A program made the translations under genes and the position numbers. DNA of 64,000 nucleotides from Papio anubis (lineage: Eukaryota; Chordata; Mammalia; Primates; Cercopithecidae). How positions within the stretch are numbered: position 1 is the stretch's first letter; every line of letters begins with the position of its first letter. Shown piece after piece: positions 11,700-25,715 of the stretch. The stretch covers positions 168,811,139 to 168,875,138 of the forward strand of contig NC_044977.1 of the NCBI RefSeq assembly GCF_008728515.1, read 5' to 3'. The notes below the pieces were generated by a model, which worked only from the letters and a program-made list of their open reading frames with translations, was not told the DNA's origin and searched no databases.

Positions 11700-11833
11700 T
11701 CTTCTAGAGAAAAAATGATGGGTGCTTAGAGTTCTGAATCAACCATTATATGGGGCTCTGTTCTGTTACCCATTGTTAGCACTAATCCCATTTGAATATG
11801 TTGACATTGTTTTAAAGATAGTACAAAGAAATT
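11700..11833 (+). repeat. 134-bp direct duplication, copy 2
   Basis: Second copy of 9833-9966 with one visible difference. At its right end it is joined directly to a 48-bp piece of the L1M segment otherwise found at 7821 and 21314, then to the N gap. Confidence 0.92.
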
Positions 11834-11883
11834 GTACTTATTCTAAATTTTATTTAGAAGTGCAAAGATTTAAGACAGTCAAG
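11834..11883 (+). mobile_element. L1M ORF2 snippet (third copy of duplicated segment)
   Basis: About 48 bases matching 7916-7959 and 21409-21456, cut off by the run of N. It shows that the contig left of the gap ends in the same L1M segment that occurs intact twice elsewhere in the window. Confidence 0.85.
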
Positions 11884-11983
11884 NNNNNNNNNNNNNNNNN
11901 NNNNNNNNNNNNNNNNNNNNNNNNNNNNNNNNNNNNNNNNNNNNNNNNNNNNNNNNNNNNNNNNNNNNNNNNNNNNNNNNNNN
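11884..11983. other. Assembly gap (100 N)
   Basis: Exactly 100 N, the convention for a gap of unknown size. The left flank ends in repeated L1M sequence and the right flank starts with a run of about 28 A, so the gap sits between repeats. Confidence 0.99.
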
Positions 11984-12011
11984 AAAAAAAAAAAAAAAAA
12001 AAAAAAAAAAA
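11984..12011 (+). repeat. Poly(A) tract at gap edge
   Basis: Homopolymer of about 28 A directly after the gap. It could be the tail of a sense retroelement hidden in the gap, because the L1 that follows is antisense and should not carry a plus-strand A-tail at this side. Confidence 0.8.
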
Positions 12012-12432
12012 GAAATCTCCATAGTTTTCCAGAGAGGTTGTACTAATTTCAATACCAATCAGCAATGTATGTGTTCCTTTTTCACAACATCCATGCCAAT
12101 ATCTACTGTTTTTTGACTTTTTAATAATGGCCATCCTGACTGGGGTAAGGTGGTATCTCCTTGTGGTTTTCGTTTGCTTTTCCCTGATGTAGTGATTTTG
12201 AGCATTTTTTCATGTTTGTTAGCCATTTGCATATCTTCTTCTGGGAAATATCTATCTATTCATGACATTTTTTCCACTTTTTGATAAGATTATTTGATTT
12301 TTCTTGCTGATTTGTTTGAGTTTTTTGTAGATTCTGTATATTAGTTATTTATCAGATGCATAGTTTGTAAACATTTTCTCCTATTCTGTGGGTTGTCTGT
12401 TTAATAATTATTTTTTACTGTGCAGAACAGCA
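12012..12432 (-). mobile_element. L1P ORF2 fragment, antisense
   Basis: About 420 bp corresponding on the minus strand to the ORF2 C-terminal region also seen at 2318-2760 and 47950-48370, but more diverged. It lacks both L1 ends. Confidence 0.82.
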
Positions 12433-12900
12433 TCCCCCTCTTCTAAATGACAATTATTTCACAAACAATTATGAAATATCATATGTCTTATATTTTGAAA
12501 AAATAGTTTTAAAATAATAAATTGTAATGTTAAGCATACTAGTCAAAATCAGTAAAATATTCATATATGAACTAAACTTTACACTTGCCAAACAAAAACA
12601 TTATCCATTACAGTTCATACTATGTTTTACTCATTTAAATTTTAAATACAAATAAAAACTCTAAGCTATCCTGTAAAATGATAGAATTGAAATAACTCAA
12701 GTTTTTTTCCTTGATCTTTACAATCTCTGTGTCATTACTGTTTATTTTTAATCTATAGTTTAAATGCAGGAATATGTACTATCACAGGATTTAGAGACAT
12801 AAGCTTTACCTAAAGCAAGCTTGAATGATTCCTAACCATTGTGAACTTACTCTTGAAGGAAAAACACATGGAGTTGAGTCCATGAGTGTCAGAGGCTGGC
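12433..12900. other. Unclassified AT-rich sequence
   Basis: Strongly AT-rich. No gene, RNA or named repeat seen. Confidence 0.5.
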
Positions 12901-13851
12901 CATATAACTGGAAGTTTCTTGAATTAATTTCCATAAAAAGGACAAAGTTTACTAAAGCACAAGTAATACAAAGGTGCTAATTTGAAACTTACGTGGAGTC
13001 TTAGTGAACTTACACTTCTGTACAAAATGAAGTAGCAGATATTGGATTTACTTTCCTTTCTGAAACAATGTTTTAAACACAGCAGAAAAATATATAAAGC
13101 AATCATTTCCAAGACACTGGGCACCATGCAGTAAAAGACACTGATCTCTGAAGATGGAACACAAACAATTTTGGCCCTAAAATTGCCTCTGCTTACTGCC
13201 TGGAAAGAAACTTCATACTCTTTAGTGAAAAGAGGACAGCCCAGGAAGAGTCCCAAAGAATTTCAGAGTTGAGGAGACTTGGCTTAGAGTCTAGAGACAT
13301 TATATTGGCTATAGTTTGCAGAACATACTACCAGAAGAGAGTTTCACAGAGAGAGAACTATGGACGTCTTCAGAGAGCCTGCCACAAATATTCTAGAGTA
13401 CTGATCAGCATGTAGTATTTGGAAACTACCCAAGGCTGGGGAAAGAATCATCTAAGAGGATTAAAGGCAAAAGTGCTCAGCATTTACATGGGGCCAGAAA
13501 CAATATGTGTTCCCACCAGCTAAGCTGGAAAACTGATACTTTCTGTGCTATTGGGCAGATTATAGAAAAGGATCTAAAGCAACAGTGGACGATATTTATC
13601 CCTAGACTGATAACTGCTTTGGAGCTGCCTAACAACTAATAAATGCAAGATCAAAAAAGATCAAAATGTTTCCAAATAACTGCATCCATAAATGAAGCTC
13701 AAGAAGATTTAGAAGAAGAAAAATATATCCAGCACCCCAAAAAGCAAAATTTACAAAATCTGTCATCCAAGCAAACACTACTAGGTAGGAAAAGAAGCAG
13801 AAAAATACAACCCATAATAAGGGGACTAATCAATCATCAAAACTGACACAT
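12901..13851 (+). mobile_element. Old L1M LINE, probable 5'UTR/ORF1-proximal part
   Basis: Purine-rich sense sequence resembling the 5' region of old mammalian L1. The stretch 13640-13850 encodes a short lysine/glutamine-rich frame (13643-13846) like the region just upstream of L1M ORF1. It is probably the 5' part of the L1M continuing at 15230, separated by three Alus. Degenerate; the left limit is uncertain. Confidence 0.55.
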
Positions 13852-14652
<801 letters not shown>

Positions 14653-14654
14653 GG

Positions 14655-14685
<31 letters not shown>

Positions 14686-14697
14686 TATATATATACA
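14653..14697. repeat. (TA)n(CA)n(TA)n microsatellite
   Basis: Compound dinucleotide run, TA then CA then TA, directly abutting the antisense Alu. The TA/AC mix is a common polymorphic microsatellite form. Confidence 0.95.
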
Positions 14698-14897
14698 TAA
14701 ATTGAGACAAGAGTCTTGCTCTGTTGCCCAGGCTGGAGTGCAATTGCGTGATCTTGGCTCACTGCAACCTCCGCCTTCCAGGTTCAAGCCATTCTCCTGC
14801 CTCAGCCTCCGAGGCAACAACTCCTGACCTCAGGCAATCTGCCTGACTTGGCCTCCCAAAGCGCTGGGATTACAGGCATGAGCCACCATACCAGGCC
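14698..14897 (-). mobile_element. Alu SINE, antisense, with internal deletion
   Basis: Starts with the antisense Alu 3' side after the microsatellite and ends with the 5'-end consensus 'GCCTGG' complement. About 90 bp in the middle is missing: 'CCTCAGCCTCCGAGG' joins directly to 'CTCCTGACCTCAGG' near 14810-14822. Confidence 0.9.
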
Positions 14898-14923
14898 TAT
14901 TTTTAAATATTGATAAAGAACTA

Positions 14924-16981
<2,058 letters not shown>

Positions 16982-19500
16982 TAAGGAATAGGAAGGACAA
17001 ATTGGGAATACTTTGTCATATGGTACTTGTGCTACATATGAAGCAGTATGGTATTATTTGAAGGAGGATTCATCTTAGTTATAAATGTATTCTGAAAACT
17101 ACATAGCAAAAACTAAAAAATAAGTTTAAATATCATTCCTATGCTAAGAAAGAAACAAAATTAAATTATATAAAATGCTCAATTAGGCCTAAAACACAAA
17201 AAGGACAATAAATTAAATTAGAGCAGACACAAGTGAAATTGGAAACAAGAAAACAATAGATAAAAATCAATAAAACCAAGAGCTGGTTATTTTAAAAGGT
17301 CAATAAAATTGAGAAGTTCTAGCCAGGCTAACTTAGAAATAAAGAGAAAAGAAACAAAGTGAGATCATCACTACAGATCTCATAGACATTAAAAAGATAA
17401 TAAAAGAATACTCTATGCCAATGAATCTGTTAACTCAAATGAAATGTACCAATTCCTTGAAAGACACACAACCACAACAAAAGTAGAAATAATCTGAATA
17501 GGCCTATATCTAGCAAAGGAATTGAATCAAAAATTCATAACTTTCAAAAAGACAGAGAAGGAATCCTGATTGAAAAAGCAGTAATACATCCTTATTTGCA
17601 GAAACATGGTCTTGTATATAGAAAATCTTAAGGAACCAGCTAAAAAGCAAAGTTGCAGGATATAACATCACTATACACAAATCAACTATATACATGCCAC
17701 CAATGAACAGTCCAAAAATAAATTTAAGGAAACAATTCTATTTACAATAGCATTAAATAATATATTTATGAATAAATCTACCACAAAATGCATGAGTTGT
17801 ATACCAAAAGCTGCCAAATTTCTTGGAAAGAAATTTAAAAATACCTAATTAAATTGAAAAATATTCATGTTCATGCAGTAGAAGACATTCTTGTTAAGAT
17901 GGGAATACTTTTCAAACAATATACGCATTAGATGCAATTTCTATCAAGTTTTCAGCAGCCTTTTTGCAAAAAGTAAACAGCTGATCCTAAGATTCATAGC
18001 TAAGTGCAAGGAAACCGTATAGCCAAATCAATTTTGACAAGGAACCAATCTGGAGGATTCATGTTTCCCAACTTGAAAATTTACTACTACAAAGCTACAA
18101 TATTCAAGACTTTGTGGTATTAGCATAAGACTAGTCACATAGATTAACAGAATACAATGGAGAGCCTGGAAATAAATCCTTACCATGAGGACCAATTGGT
18201 TTTTCACTACAGTTCCTAGATATTATAATGGAAAAAGATTAGTCTTTTAAACCAACGGTGCTGGGACCACTGGATAGTCACAAGCAAAAGAATAAATTTG
18301 AACCACTTAAACTAGGCAATAGTTTTTCTCAGGCGTCACACCAAAAGCACAAGCAACAAAAGGAAAAAAAGACAAGTTGAACTTCATCAAAATTTAAAAC
18401 ATTCATGCTCCAAAAGATATCATCAAGGACATATAAAGATCAAGTATGAAATGTCCACAGAATAAAATAAAATATTTTTAAATCATATGTCTGATGAATA
18501 ACCTGCCTCTAGAATAAAGAATTCTTACAATTCAACATTAAAAACACAAATAATCCAATTTTTAAATGGGAAAAGGATTTGAATAGAAGTTTCTGCAAAT
18601 AATATATATAAATGAACAATTAGTACATGAAAAGGTTCTCAAAATCATTAGTCATTAGAGAAATACAAATTAAACCAAAATAAGACATCTCTTTACAACC
18701 ACTAGGATAGCTATAATAAAAAAAAGAAAGATAATTAAAAGTCTTGACCAACACATAGAGAAATTGGAGCCTACATGCATTGCTTGAAGGAACAAATTAT
18801 GATTTATCCACATTGGAAGCAATTTGGCATTTCCACAAAAAGTTAAACATAGAGTTATCACATAACCCAGCAAATCCACTCCTAGGTATAACCCAAAAGA
18901 ATTCAGAATATATGTCCACACAAAAACCCAAACATGGATGTTCATAGCAGCGTTATTGATAATAGCCAAAAAGCAGAAAGAACTCAAATGCCTATCAATT
19001 GATAAATAAGCACAATGTGCTATATCCATACAATGAAATATTATTGATTCATAAAAATCAAGGAACACATGCTACAACATAGATTAACCTTGAAAGCATT
19101 ATGCTAAGTGAAAAAAAAAACAGTCACAAAAGACCACATTATGAGATGTGAAAACTAGGCAAATTCACAGAAAGGGATAGAAGATTAGTTGTTGCCAAGG
19201 GCTAGGAAGAGAGAGTAATGGGGATTGACTACTAATGTGTATAAGGTTTATTTTGGCAGTAGTAAAATCTATAGGTAACAATAATGCATTGCGTATTTAA
19301 AATATGTCAAGAAAGTACATTTTTTGCCACCAAAAAAAAAAAAAAATGATAACTATGTGAGAAAGCTGCTATGTTAATTAACTTGATTATGGCAATCATT
19401 TCATAATGTATGCATATATCAAAATATCACCTTATATACCATAAATATATCTAATTTCTATTTGGTAATTACGCCTCAATAAAGCTGGTGGAAAAGTAAA
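16982..19500 (+). mobile_element. Old L1M LINE, ORF2 and 3' end (right copy of duplicated segment)
   Basis: Sense ORF2 reverse transcriptase and C-terminal region of an old L1, ending near 19500 at a 'CTCAATAAAGCTGG' phrase typical of the L1M 3' end. It is colinear with 1-2317, keeps the A-rich composition expected of L1M and is longer than that copy. The coding frame is destroyed; only short random frames remain. Confidence 0.82.
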
Positions 19501-19660
19501 AATTTTCTCAAAGATCTTTAACAAGTTGGGTATTGGTGATTGTCACACAATTTTGTGAGTATATTAAAAACCATTTAATTGTACACTTCAAAAAGGTGAC
19601 TATTATGGTATGCAAACTATAGCTTTTAAAAATTCCACTCCCCCTGCATCAACATTTTAC
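19501..19660 (+). mobile_element. Second L1M 3'-end fragment
   Basis: Contains a second version of the L1M 3'UTR phrase around 19560-19620 (minus-charged 'ttaattgtacacttcaaa..ggtga' theme), directly after the first L1M end. Probably the end of another old L1. Confidence 0.5.
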
Positions 19661-19729
19661 AAGGTCTTCCTTGTTATCAACTCCAACCCTATCTCCTCTA
19701 CTCCCTACCACCATCATCCCACTTTATAA

Positions 19730-20035
19730 CCCAGGGAAATGGGATATTTTCTAATTTTCCTAGATTGAAAAAAAAAAAGGAAACTTGAATAACCTTAAAA
19801 TGCTTGAAGAAAGTTAATCCATAGTTTAAAAAACATTATAAAATATTCTTACCCAGGTTTTATAGGTGAGTTCTACCAAAACATAAGGAATGAATAAGAC
19901 TAATCCTACATAAACTCTTCCCTAGAAAGACCAAACATTTTTCAGCTTATTCAGAGTCTAGTATAACCTTGATACTCAAACTAGACAATGACAGCAAAAG
20001 TAAAATTACAGTTCAGTCTCATTAATTAGCACCTT
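19730..20035 (+). mobile_element. Old L1M ORF2 fragment
   Basis: Sense L1 ORF2 sequence upstream of the reverse transcriptase core (the 'ggtgagttctaccaaaac' region, 19866-19883, and the 'ccttgatactcaaactagacaa' region). It appears to continue at 20571, so the block 20036-20570 is probably an insertion in it. Confidence 0.7.
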
Positions 20036-20570
20036 GTTTTGTGGTCCAACTACAGATTCAGGATGGATTACCACCCAAAATTTTTTTTTGGATGTCAACA
20101 TTGATGATGCCACACATCATCAAGTTATGAAAGGGTTTACATTCACATAATGAGTCTTTGTGGGGAGGTCAGGACTGGCTTTCCAAGCTGGTACAAAAAT
20201 GGCTGAAGAGAGAAAGGGAAGGAGACTGATTTCGGGGTTTTCTTGTGGTAGGAGGTGGTGCAGAAGTGACTGTTCTTTTGCACAAGCTGGAGCTTGCGTA
20301 GTTTGAATTTCCTGTCTGCTCCAAAGGAAGGAACACCCAGGCTTTACTAGCAGCTTGATCGAGCAAACATGGAACAGAAGGGGCAAGGAGAAGAATAAGA
20401 CTCAACGCTATCACAAGTCAGACATCCAAAAATGAAGTCAGATTCTTTTTCACAACTCAGTCCTGATTGACTCATGTCTGAGACATGTCATCATCAGTCT
20501 TTATTTCTAAACCAAATTTTGGTACATGTCCAAGCCATTTCTGCAGAGTGGCTTTAAAACAAATGTACGA
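20036..20570. other. Unclassified insertion, possibly an old LTR
   Basis: About 535 bp of more balanced composition interrupting L1M ORF2. Phrases such as 'AATGAGTCTTTGTGGGGAGG' feel like an LTR or other repeat, but I cannot name the family and see no target duplication. Two overlapping minus-strand frames (20386-20120, 20414-20169) have no recognised domain. Confidence 0.4.
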
Positions 20571-21658
20571 AAAAACCTAATCTAAATTTTAACAATAATT
20601 ATAAAAAGACAATTTATCATGACCAAGTTTGGCTTATTCCAGGAATTCAAAATTGGTCATCAGACAAATTTATTAATGTATTGCCTTAACCAATAAGAGA
20701 AGGAAAGCAAATAATTATTTAAATAGCTACTAAAAACATTTGATAAAATACAACTTTAATTCAAGATATATTTTTTATTGATTTAGAAATAGAGGAAAAA
20801 AATTAAAGTGCTAAATATATATACAAAGCAATCCTTAAAAATACATACTTAGAAAAATATTTAAAGTATCCTGTTTAAAATCAGGAACAAAACAATAGTA
20901 CACACTATCTCCACTGCTAGTAAACATTGTACTGGAATTGTTATCTCTCACAGGGGAAAAAAAGAAACAAAAGGTACAAGAATTGAAAAAGAAAAACTGA
21001 GTATAATTATTGATAATATTCATGTGCACTTTAAAAACCCAAAAGAATCTACAGATATGAGAATTCATTAGCAAGCTCAGTCAGGTGAATAAATATAAGA
21101 TCAATAGTCAGTTTTATATCTAGTCAACAGTAATAAATGAGGAGAATATGAATAATAAATATAACCATTTATAATAGCTCAAAAAGTATAATTAATATAA
21201 GAATAAATATAACAAATATACAAGATCTTTAAGGAGAAAATTATAAAGCTGATTAAAAGGCATTACAGAAGACCTAAATGATTGAAGAGACATGTTATGT
21301 CGATAAATAAGAAAACATTGCAGAGTTCTTGATTCTCTCCAGCTGTAATTCAAGATCTAAGTTAATTCTACTCGAAATCCAATAGGATTTGTAGTTGAAT
21401 TTGACAAGCTTATTCTAAATTTTATTTAGAAGTGCAAAGATTTAAGACAGTCAAGAAACCACTGAAGAAGGAAAAAGAGAGGACAATTTACCTACCATAT
21501 GTCAAGGTTTCTGACAAATCTGTACTAATTAAGACAATGTGGTACTGGAATGGAAATATACATAATAAGTCAAGGGAAAAAAATGCACAAAACCCCCAAA
21601 TACGCACATGTATGGATACAATGTATAATGAAGGTGGCACTGCCTTTTAGTGAGACAG
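20571..21658 (+). mobile_element. Old L1M ORF2 fragment (includes copy 2 of the 341-bp duplicated segment)
   Basis: Continuation of L1M ORF2. The part 21314-21658 pairs with 7821-8161. Open frame 21432-21650 retains the 'LIKTMWYWNG' stretch of ORF2. It ends abruptly at a MER2/Tigger1 element at about 21660. Confidence 0.75.
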
Positions 21659-21661
21659 AAA

Positions 21662-22121
21662 TAAACAATTCGCAAGTTTTAAGTTGCATGTCATTCTGAG
21701 TAGTGTGATGAAATCTCACTCCCCACTATTTCCTCCTGCCAGGAATATGAATTATTCCTTTGTCCAGAGTATCCATGATGTCTACACTACCTGCCATACA
21801 TCACTTCATCTCATCACTGAGACAGCCACTAAGTGACTGTTGCAGAATAACAGTGCTTGTGTTCCAGTAACCCTTATTTTACATAATAACGGCCCCACAG
21901 CACAAGAGTAGTGATGCTGGAATATCGTTTTAATTGTTTTATTTCATTATTGTTGTAGTGAATCTCTTACTGTGCCTAATTTATAAATTAAACTTTATCA
22001 TAAATATATATGTATAGGAAAAAGACATTGTATATGCAGGGTTCAGGTCTATCCATGGTTTCAGGCATCCACTGGGGGTCTTGTAATTTATCCCCATGGA
22101 TGAGGGGAGACCACTATAGTC
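21662..22121 (+). mobile_element. MER2/Tigger1-type DNA transposon, internally deleted
   Basis: The left part (21662-21930) matches the Tigger1-type leader and the start of its pogo-family transposase region ('aataacggccccacagcacaagagtagtgatgctgg', read as the beginning of a CENP-B-like protein). It then jumps to the 3' terminal region (21990-22121) with 'CCACTGGGGGTCTTG' and a 'gggagaccactatag' end. The transposase body is absent, so it is a nonautonomous relic. The 5' inverted repeat is missing. Confidence 0.8.
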
Positions 22122-22464
22122 AATTTTTTTCCATTTATTTTTGTTTTGTAGGTAATATCCATTTAACATACATAACTGTTCTAAATTTGAAAAAATTAGA
22201 GGAGACATTATCTGCTTTCACAGAACTTGAAATCTAAACATTTGATTTTTAGGCAGCATTAGTTACTTGTGCAAATGTGGGAGAGCTTTAGTAAAGATAA
22301 TAAGAAAAATAAATAGTGAGTTATGCAAAATTCATTATATTTTATTCAGACTGCATTACATCCACATTTTATAGCAGATTTATTTTCCTAAACCTGTTAA
22401 GTTTCAGCAAGTATTAAACCTGATTTACATTCTACAGGGGCATCTCCTTGGATGATTATGAAAA
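22122..22464. other. Unclassified AT-rich sequence
   Basis: No recognisable repeat or gene. Confidence 0.5.
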
Positions 22465-22585
22465 TTGTGCCTGGAGGATACCAAGGAGACTATGAGTAAA
22501 CAGTGCTTCTCCTGTCCGTGAAGAATCCAGCAGTAGCTGGTACTCAGTAGGCACTCAGCAACTATGCTGAAATGAATGAAAACAA
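22465..22585 (-). mobile_element. MIR/L2-type fragment
   Basis: The 'TACTCAGTAGGCACTCAGCAA' phrase followed by 'GAAATGAATGAA' (22541-22580) is the conserved 3' end shared by MIR and L2. Strongly diverged upstream. Confidence 0.55.
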
Positions 22586-22634
22586 GAGAAACCACAAAGG
22601 GGTTCAAAAGAGCCTCCTCTTGGATTATCTAAGA

Positions 22635-22814
22635 CAGTGGTTTTTAAACTCTAACTTCCTGAGAACCACCTGGAGGCTTGTTAGAACACAGGTTCCTGGG
22701 CCCCTCTCCCACAGTTTCTGTCTGGGGTAGAGCCCATGAATTTGCATTCCTAACAAGGTCCCAGGAGATGCTGCTACTGCTGGCTTCATGAGTGCACGTT
22801 GTGAACAACCACTC
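22635..22814 (+). mobile_element. MER5A hAT-Charlie MITE
   Basis: Starts CAGTGGTTTTTAAAC and ends with the complementary AACAACCACT. The 'CCTGGGCCCCTCTCCCACAG' centre and 'ggtctggggtagagcccatgaatttgcatt' arm match MER5A. Flanks share TCTAA as the remains of an 8-bp target duplication (22627-22634 and about 22813-22820). Confidence 0.87.
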
Positions 22815-24216
22815 TAAAGCTAGATTTATATCACAAGCTTGACTTCCCAGGCCCCCAGATATAAAATATGCCCCTCATTCTTTATTTTCACACCAAAAAC
22901 AGGAGAAAAAGCTGAGAAACTGGCAAGCCTGCTGTATGACTCATGGAGCCACCCGCAGTATTGGACTGGAGTAAACTGGGCAAGCTGGTTCCAGACATCA
23001 GTTCCCTGGGAACACAGCTGTAGCTGAAGATCCTACTAGCTATGTCCTTGACAATTCCACTTAGATCCTCAAAGGTACCCATTTCAACAAATGGCATCTC
23101 TTCAGATGTACAAGTTAGCCATGATGGTCATCTTTGATACCTCCTCCTTCCTTATAACTCATCCAGCTTCATCTGGTCCTTGAAGAGGGTAAAGTTAGGA
23201 GCCTGAGTAACTGAGTAGAGAAGAGCATGCCATCAAGGTTATTGGAATGTAATTTGAGTGGGAACAAGCTTTACTTTGTCAGGATCCTTGGGTTTTGTGT
23301 TTGTTTTTTAACACAACTAGCATAAATACTCCAATTTGTATAATCTGTGACCTAGGAGAAGTTATGACTTCATTGCCTTACTCTCCATAGCCCACTCTTC
23401 GAATGAGGATTTTGAGTTATCCCAGATTCCAGCTTCCTTCTACAGCTTATAGATATATACATAAATATATGGATATACAGATAAGTCTATCAATCAATAG
23501 ATGGATCAATATATAGAGTCTCTTTGTATACAGGGCAGAGTATCCTTCTACAGCTTAGTGAGACAAAGATGCACAGAGCAGAGTCTCCTCTAGGTCATAT
23601 TTTCTCTATCCACATAGTTAATGTATCTGAAGCCGCTACAATAGGAATTCTTGGAAATTTCTATTTGAAAAATAAAATTAAGAACATTAATTGAAAATTA
23701 AAATCTATACACACAGGAGTATTCAAATTTCCAAGACATAGGGAAACATTTTTTTCATATTAAATAAATCAGCAGCAACGTGGCTTTTGGTCCTTTTGGT
23801 CTCCAAACTAAGAAGACAACACCAGAAACACTTTTTAGTTCTACAATGTTAATTTAGGCCTAAAATTAAAATTAGATGAGTGCCTGAAATTAGTATCAAT
23901 GAAGATGAGAAAAATTTTTTAAATTATCAAATTATTTTCTAAATAGCTATACAAAGTGAAACAAAGTTAATGGGAGGTGTGCAGATTTTTGGCAGCTAGC
24001 CACCTACTAAAACAAAAGAATTCAAGAGTTTTGTTTCTTTCTAAATGCTGTTTATGAAAATTATGAAAATTATATTTCACATACTTGTTTGATTACCATG
24101 ACATAACTTAAATATATAGACATAGATGCAATTCCAAATTACCAACAATATCAGTGATAATAAGGAAGAGTTAAGAATTTATTAACTAGTATTTTTATAA
24201 AGCAACAGATAATTAT
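22815..24216. other. Unclassified sequence
   Basis: No gene or clear repeat, apart from a degenerate GATA/TATA-rich simple repeat at about 23447-23520. Open frame 22839-23027 and the overlapping minus-strand frame have no domain. Confidence 0.5.
23447..23520. repeat. Degenerate ATAGATA/TATA simple repeat
   Basis: Irregular tetranucleotide-like array rich in GATA, ATAT and CAAT words; a decayed microsatellite. Confidence 0.75.
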
Positions 24217-24480
24217 ATAAAACACTGGCTTTCAAATTTGCTTGATCACAATCCATGTAAATGAAAATTTTTAAATGACCTAGTCCATACATGCATATGA
24301 ATATATATAAACTATATGTACACCTGAAATAAAAAATTTACAAAACAGTACTTAGCCTTATATGTGCCATGTACCCTGAATGTCCCTTATTTTTGTCTCT
24401 ATCACTTTTTCATGCTAGTCAAAACTCATTAAATGGATTATACAATCCAATATTAAATTGTGACCTGCAATTTGAAAAAC
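24217..24480. mobile_element. Probable nonautonomous hAT/MER DNA element
   Basis: Terminal sequences are inverted relatives (AACACTGGCTTTCAAATTTG at the left and CAATTTGAAAAACA at the right). The interior resembles a medium-reiteration element with 'gatcacaatccatgtaa' and 'tatgtgccatgtaccctga' phrases. The exact family is not recalled. Confidence 0.5.
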
Positions 24481-25044
24481 AAATAATACAAAATGTTGTC
24501 TTTGAAAAATGATTTTTTTCTTAGATGTCTTCTAGTTGTTAAAATGGAAGATATCACTAGATTTACAAAAAGTTAAAAATCAATATACTCTTTGAATAGA
24601 TCAACAAGCCAGGAGAATGAGGATGGGTAAAAGTGAGATCTCAAGATCAACAAGGCTTAAGTGGATTATACTCATCTATAATCTATGGTGTTGATCATAG
24701 TCTTCATGAGACACATCTAAATTATCTGCCCTTGACTCGTTGATAGTAACAGGAAATAGAAATATAGTTCTTTGTCCCTCTTCCTTAAGAAAAAAACAAG
24801 CCAAAGATTCCCTTTATTATTATGTAGATATTTCCACATCTATCTAGCTATTTCCAATTATAAAAGTATTATATATTCTTTGAAAACATTTTTGAAAATA
24901 CAGAGGGATGAAAGTCTGAAGGAGTGCTAGGAGAGAAGAGGTGAGTTGGAAGGGGGAAAAAGAATGCCATCCACAGGAAATTTTTTCCAGCTTCTGGGAA
25001 CTGAGTAGCAAAAATACTCCTCTTTTTCCCTGGTAGCATTCATT
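24481..25044. other. Unclassified sequence
   Basis: AT-rich, nothing recognised. Minus-strand frame 25047-24844 has no domain. Confidence 0.5.
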
Positions 25045-25165
25045 CATACATGAAGGATTCTGGTTTACTGTGTGCCAAAGACTGGTCTACGTGCTGACAA
25101 TACACCAATGAACAAAACAGGTAGAAATCCACACCCTCATAGAGTTTAGAATTGAAGGTAATTGG
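25045..25165 (-). mobile_element. L2 LINE 3'-end fragment, antisense
   Basis: Matches the reverse complement of the L2 3'UTR: 'attcattcatacatg', 'tactgtgtgccaaagac', 'caatgaacaaaacag', 'accctcatagagttta'. Confidence 0.75.
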
Positions 25166-25603
25166 TAGGCTCTTAGAAGCAATGTGGGAATGAGCTCACA
25201 GCCCTCACAGAGATTCCTATCGCTGAGCTTAGCAGGAATCCTTGTTCAAAACACTAAGTGGGCTTGGACAAGACAGGGATTTACATCAAGAAGCATTTCC
25301 CTGAGCACCTTGTAATCTTCTGGTATGCCTGGGTCCAATACACAAAATTAAAATAAAATTATGGGCAATGAATTTCCCAGCTATGTCTAGGTAACATAAC
25401 TTCTTGTAGTTAGATTTAATTACTTAAAAAAAGTAAGGTGATAGGTTTTGCACAGCTAAGTTTGTGGAGTAAAAATCATGCCAACTATAAAGAGTAAAAT
25501 AAAACAGACAGACTTAAATTTTTATATGAGTTCAGTTCTCAATACCAGATACTTTATTTTACCTTCTCAATTTATGCCTGTTTTGGAGTTACTCCATTAT
25601 CAA

Positions 25604-25624
25604 GTGTGTGTGTGTGTGTGTGTG
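25604..25624 (+). repeat. (GT)n microsatellite
   Basis: About ten GT units followed by a related GCACATGTGCATGTG tail. Likely polymorphic. Confidence 0.95.
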
Positions 25625-25696
25625 CACATGTGCATGTGTTTGAAGAAAGGTTCATGGGAGATTTATTACCTGAGTGCAAGTATGTTTGGAAATGTC

Positions 25697-25715
25697 TTTT
25701 TTTTTTTTTTTTTTT
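25697..25715 (-). repeat. Poly(T) tract
   Basis: Run of 19 T. It could be the tail of an antisense retroelement, but the following sequence is not a recognisable Alu or L1. Confidence 0.85.

Noticed and set aside
11722..12134. Frames crossing the N gap on both strands
   Set aside because: They exist only because N positions were translated as X, joined to the poly(A) tract.
12924..13256. 110-codon minus-strand frame
   Set aside because: Overlaps probable L1M 5' sequence and has no recognised domain.
18670..19068. 132-codon minus-strand open frame
   Set aside because: Lies antisense across an L1M ORF2 3' region; a shadow of A-rich LINE sequence read backwards.
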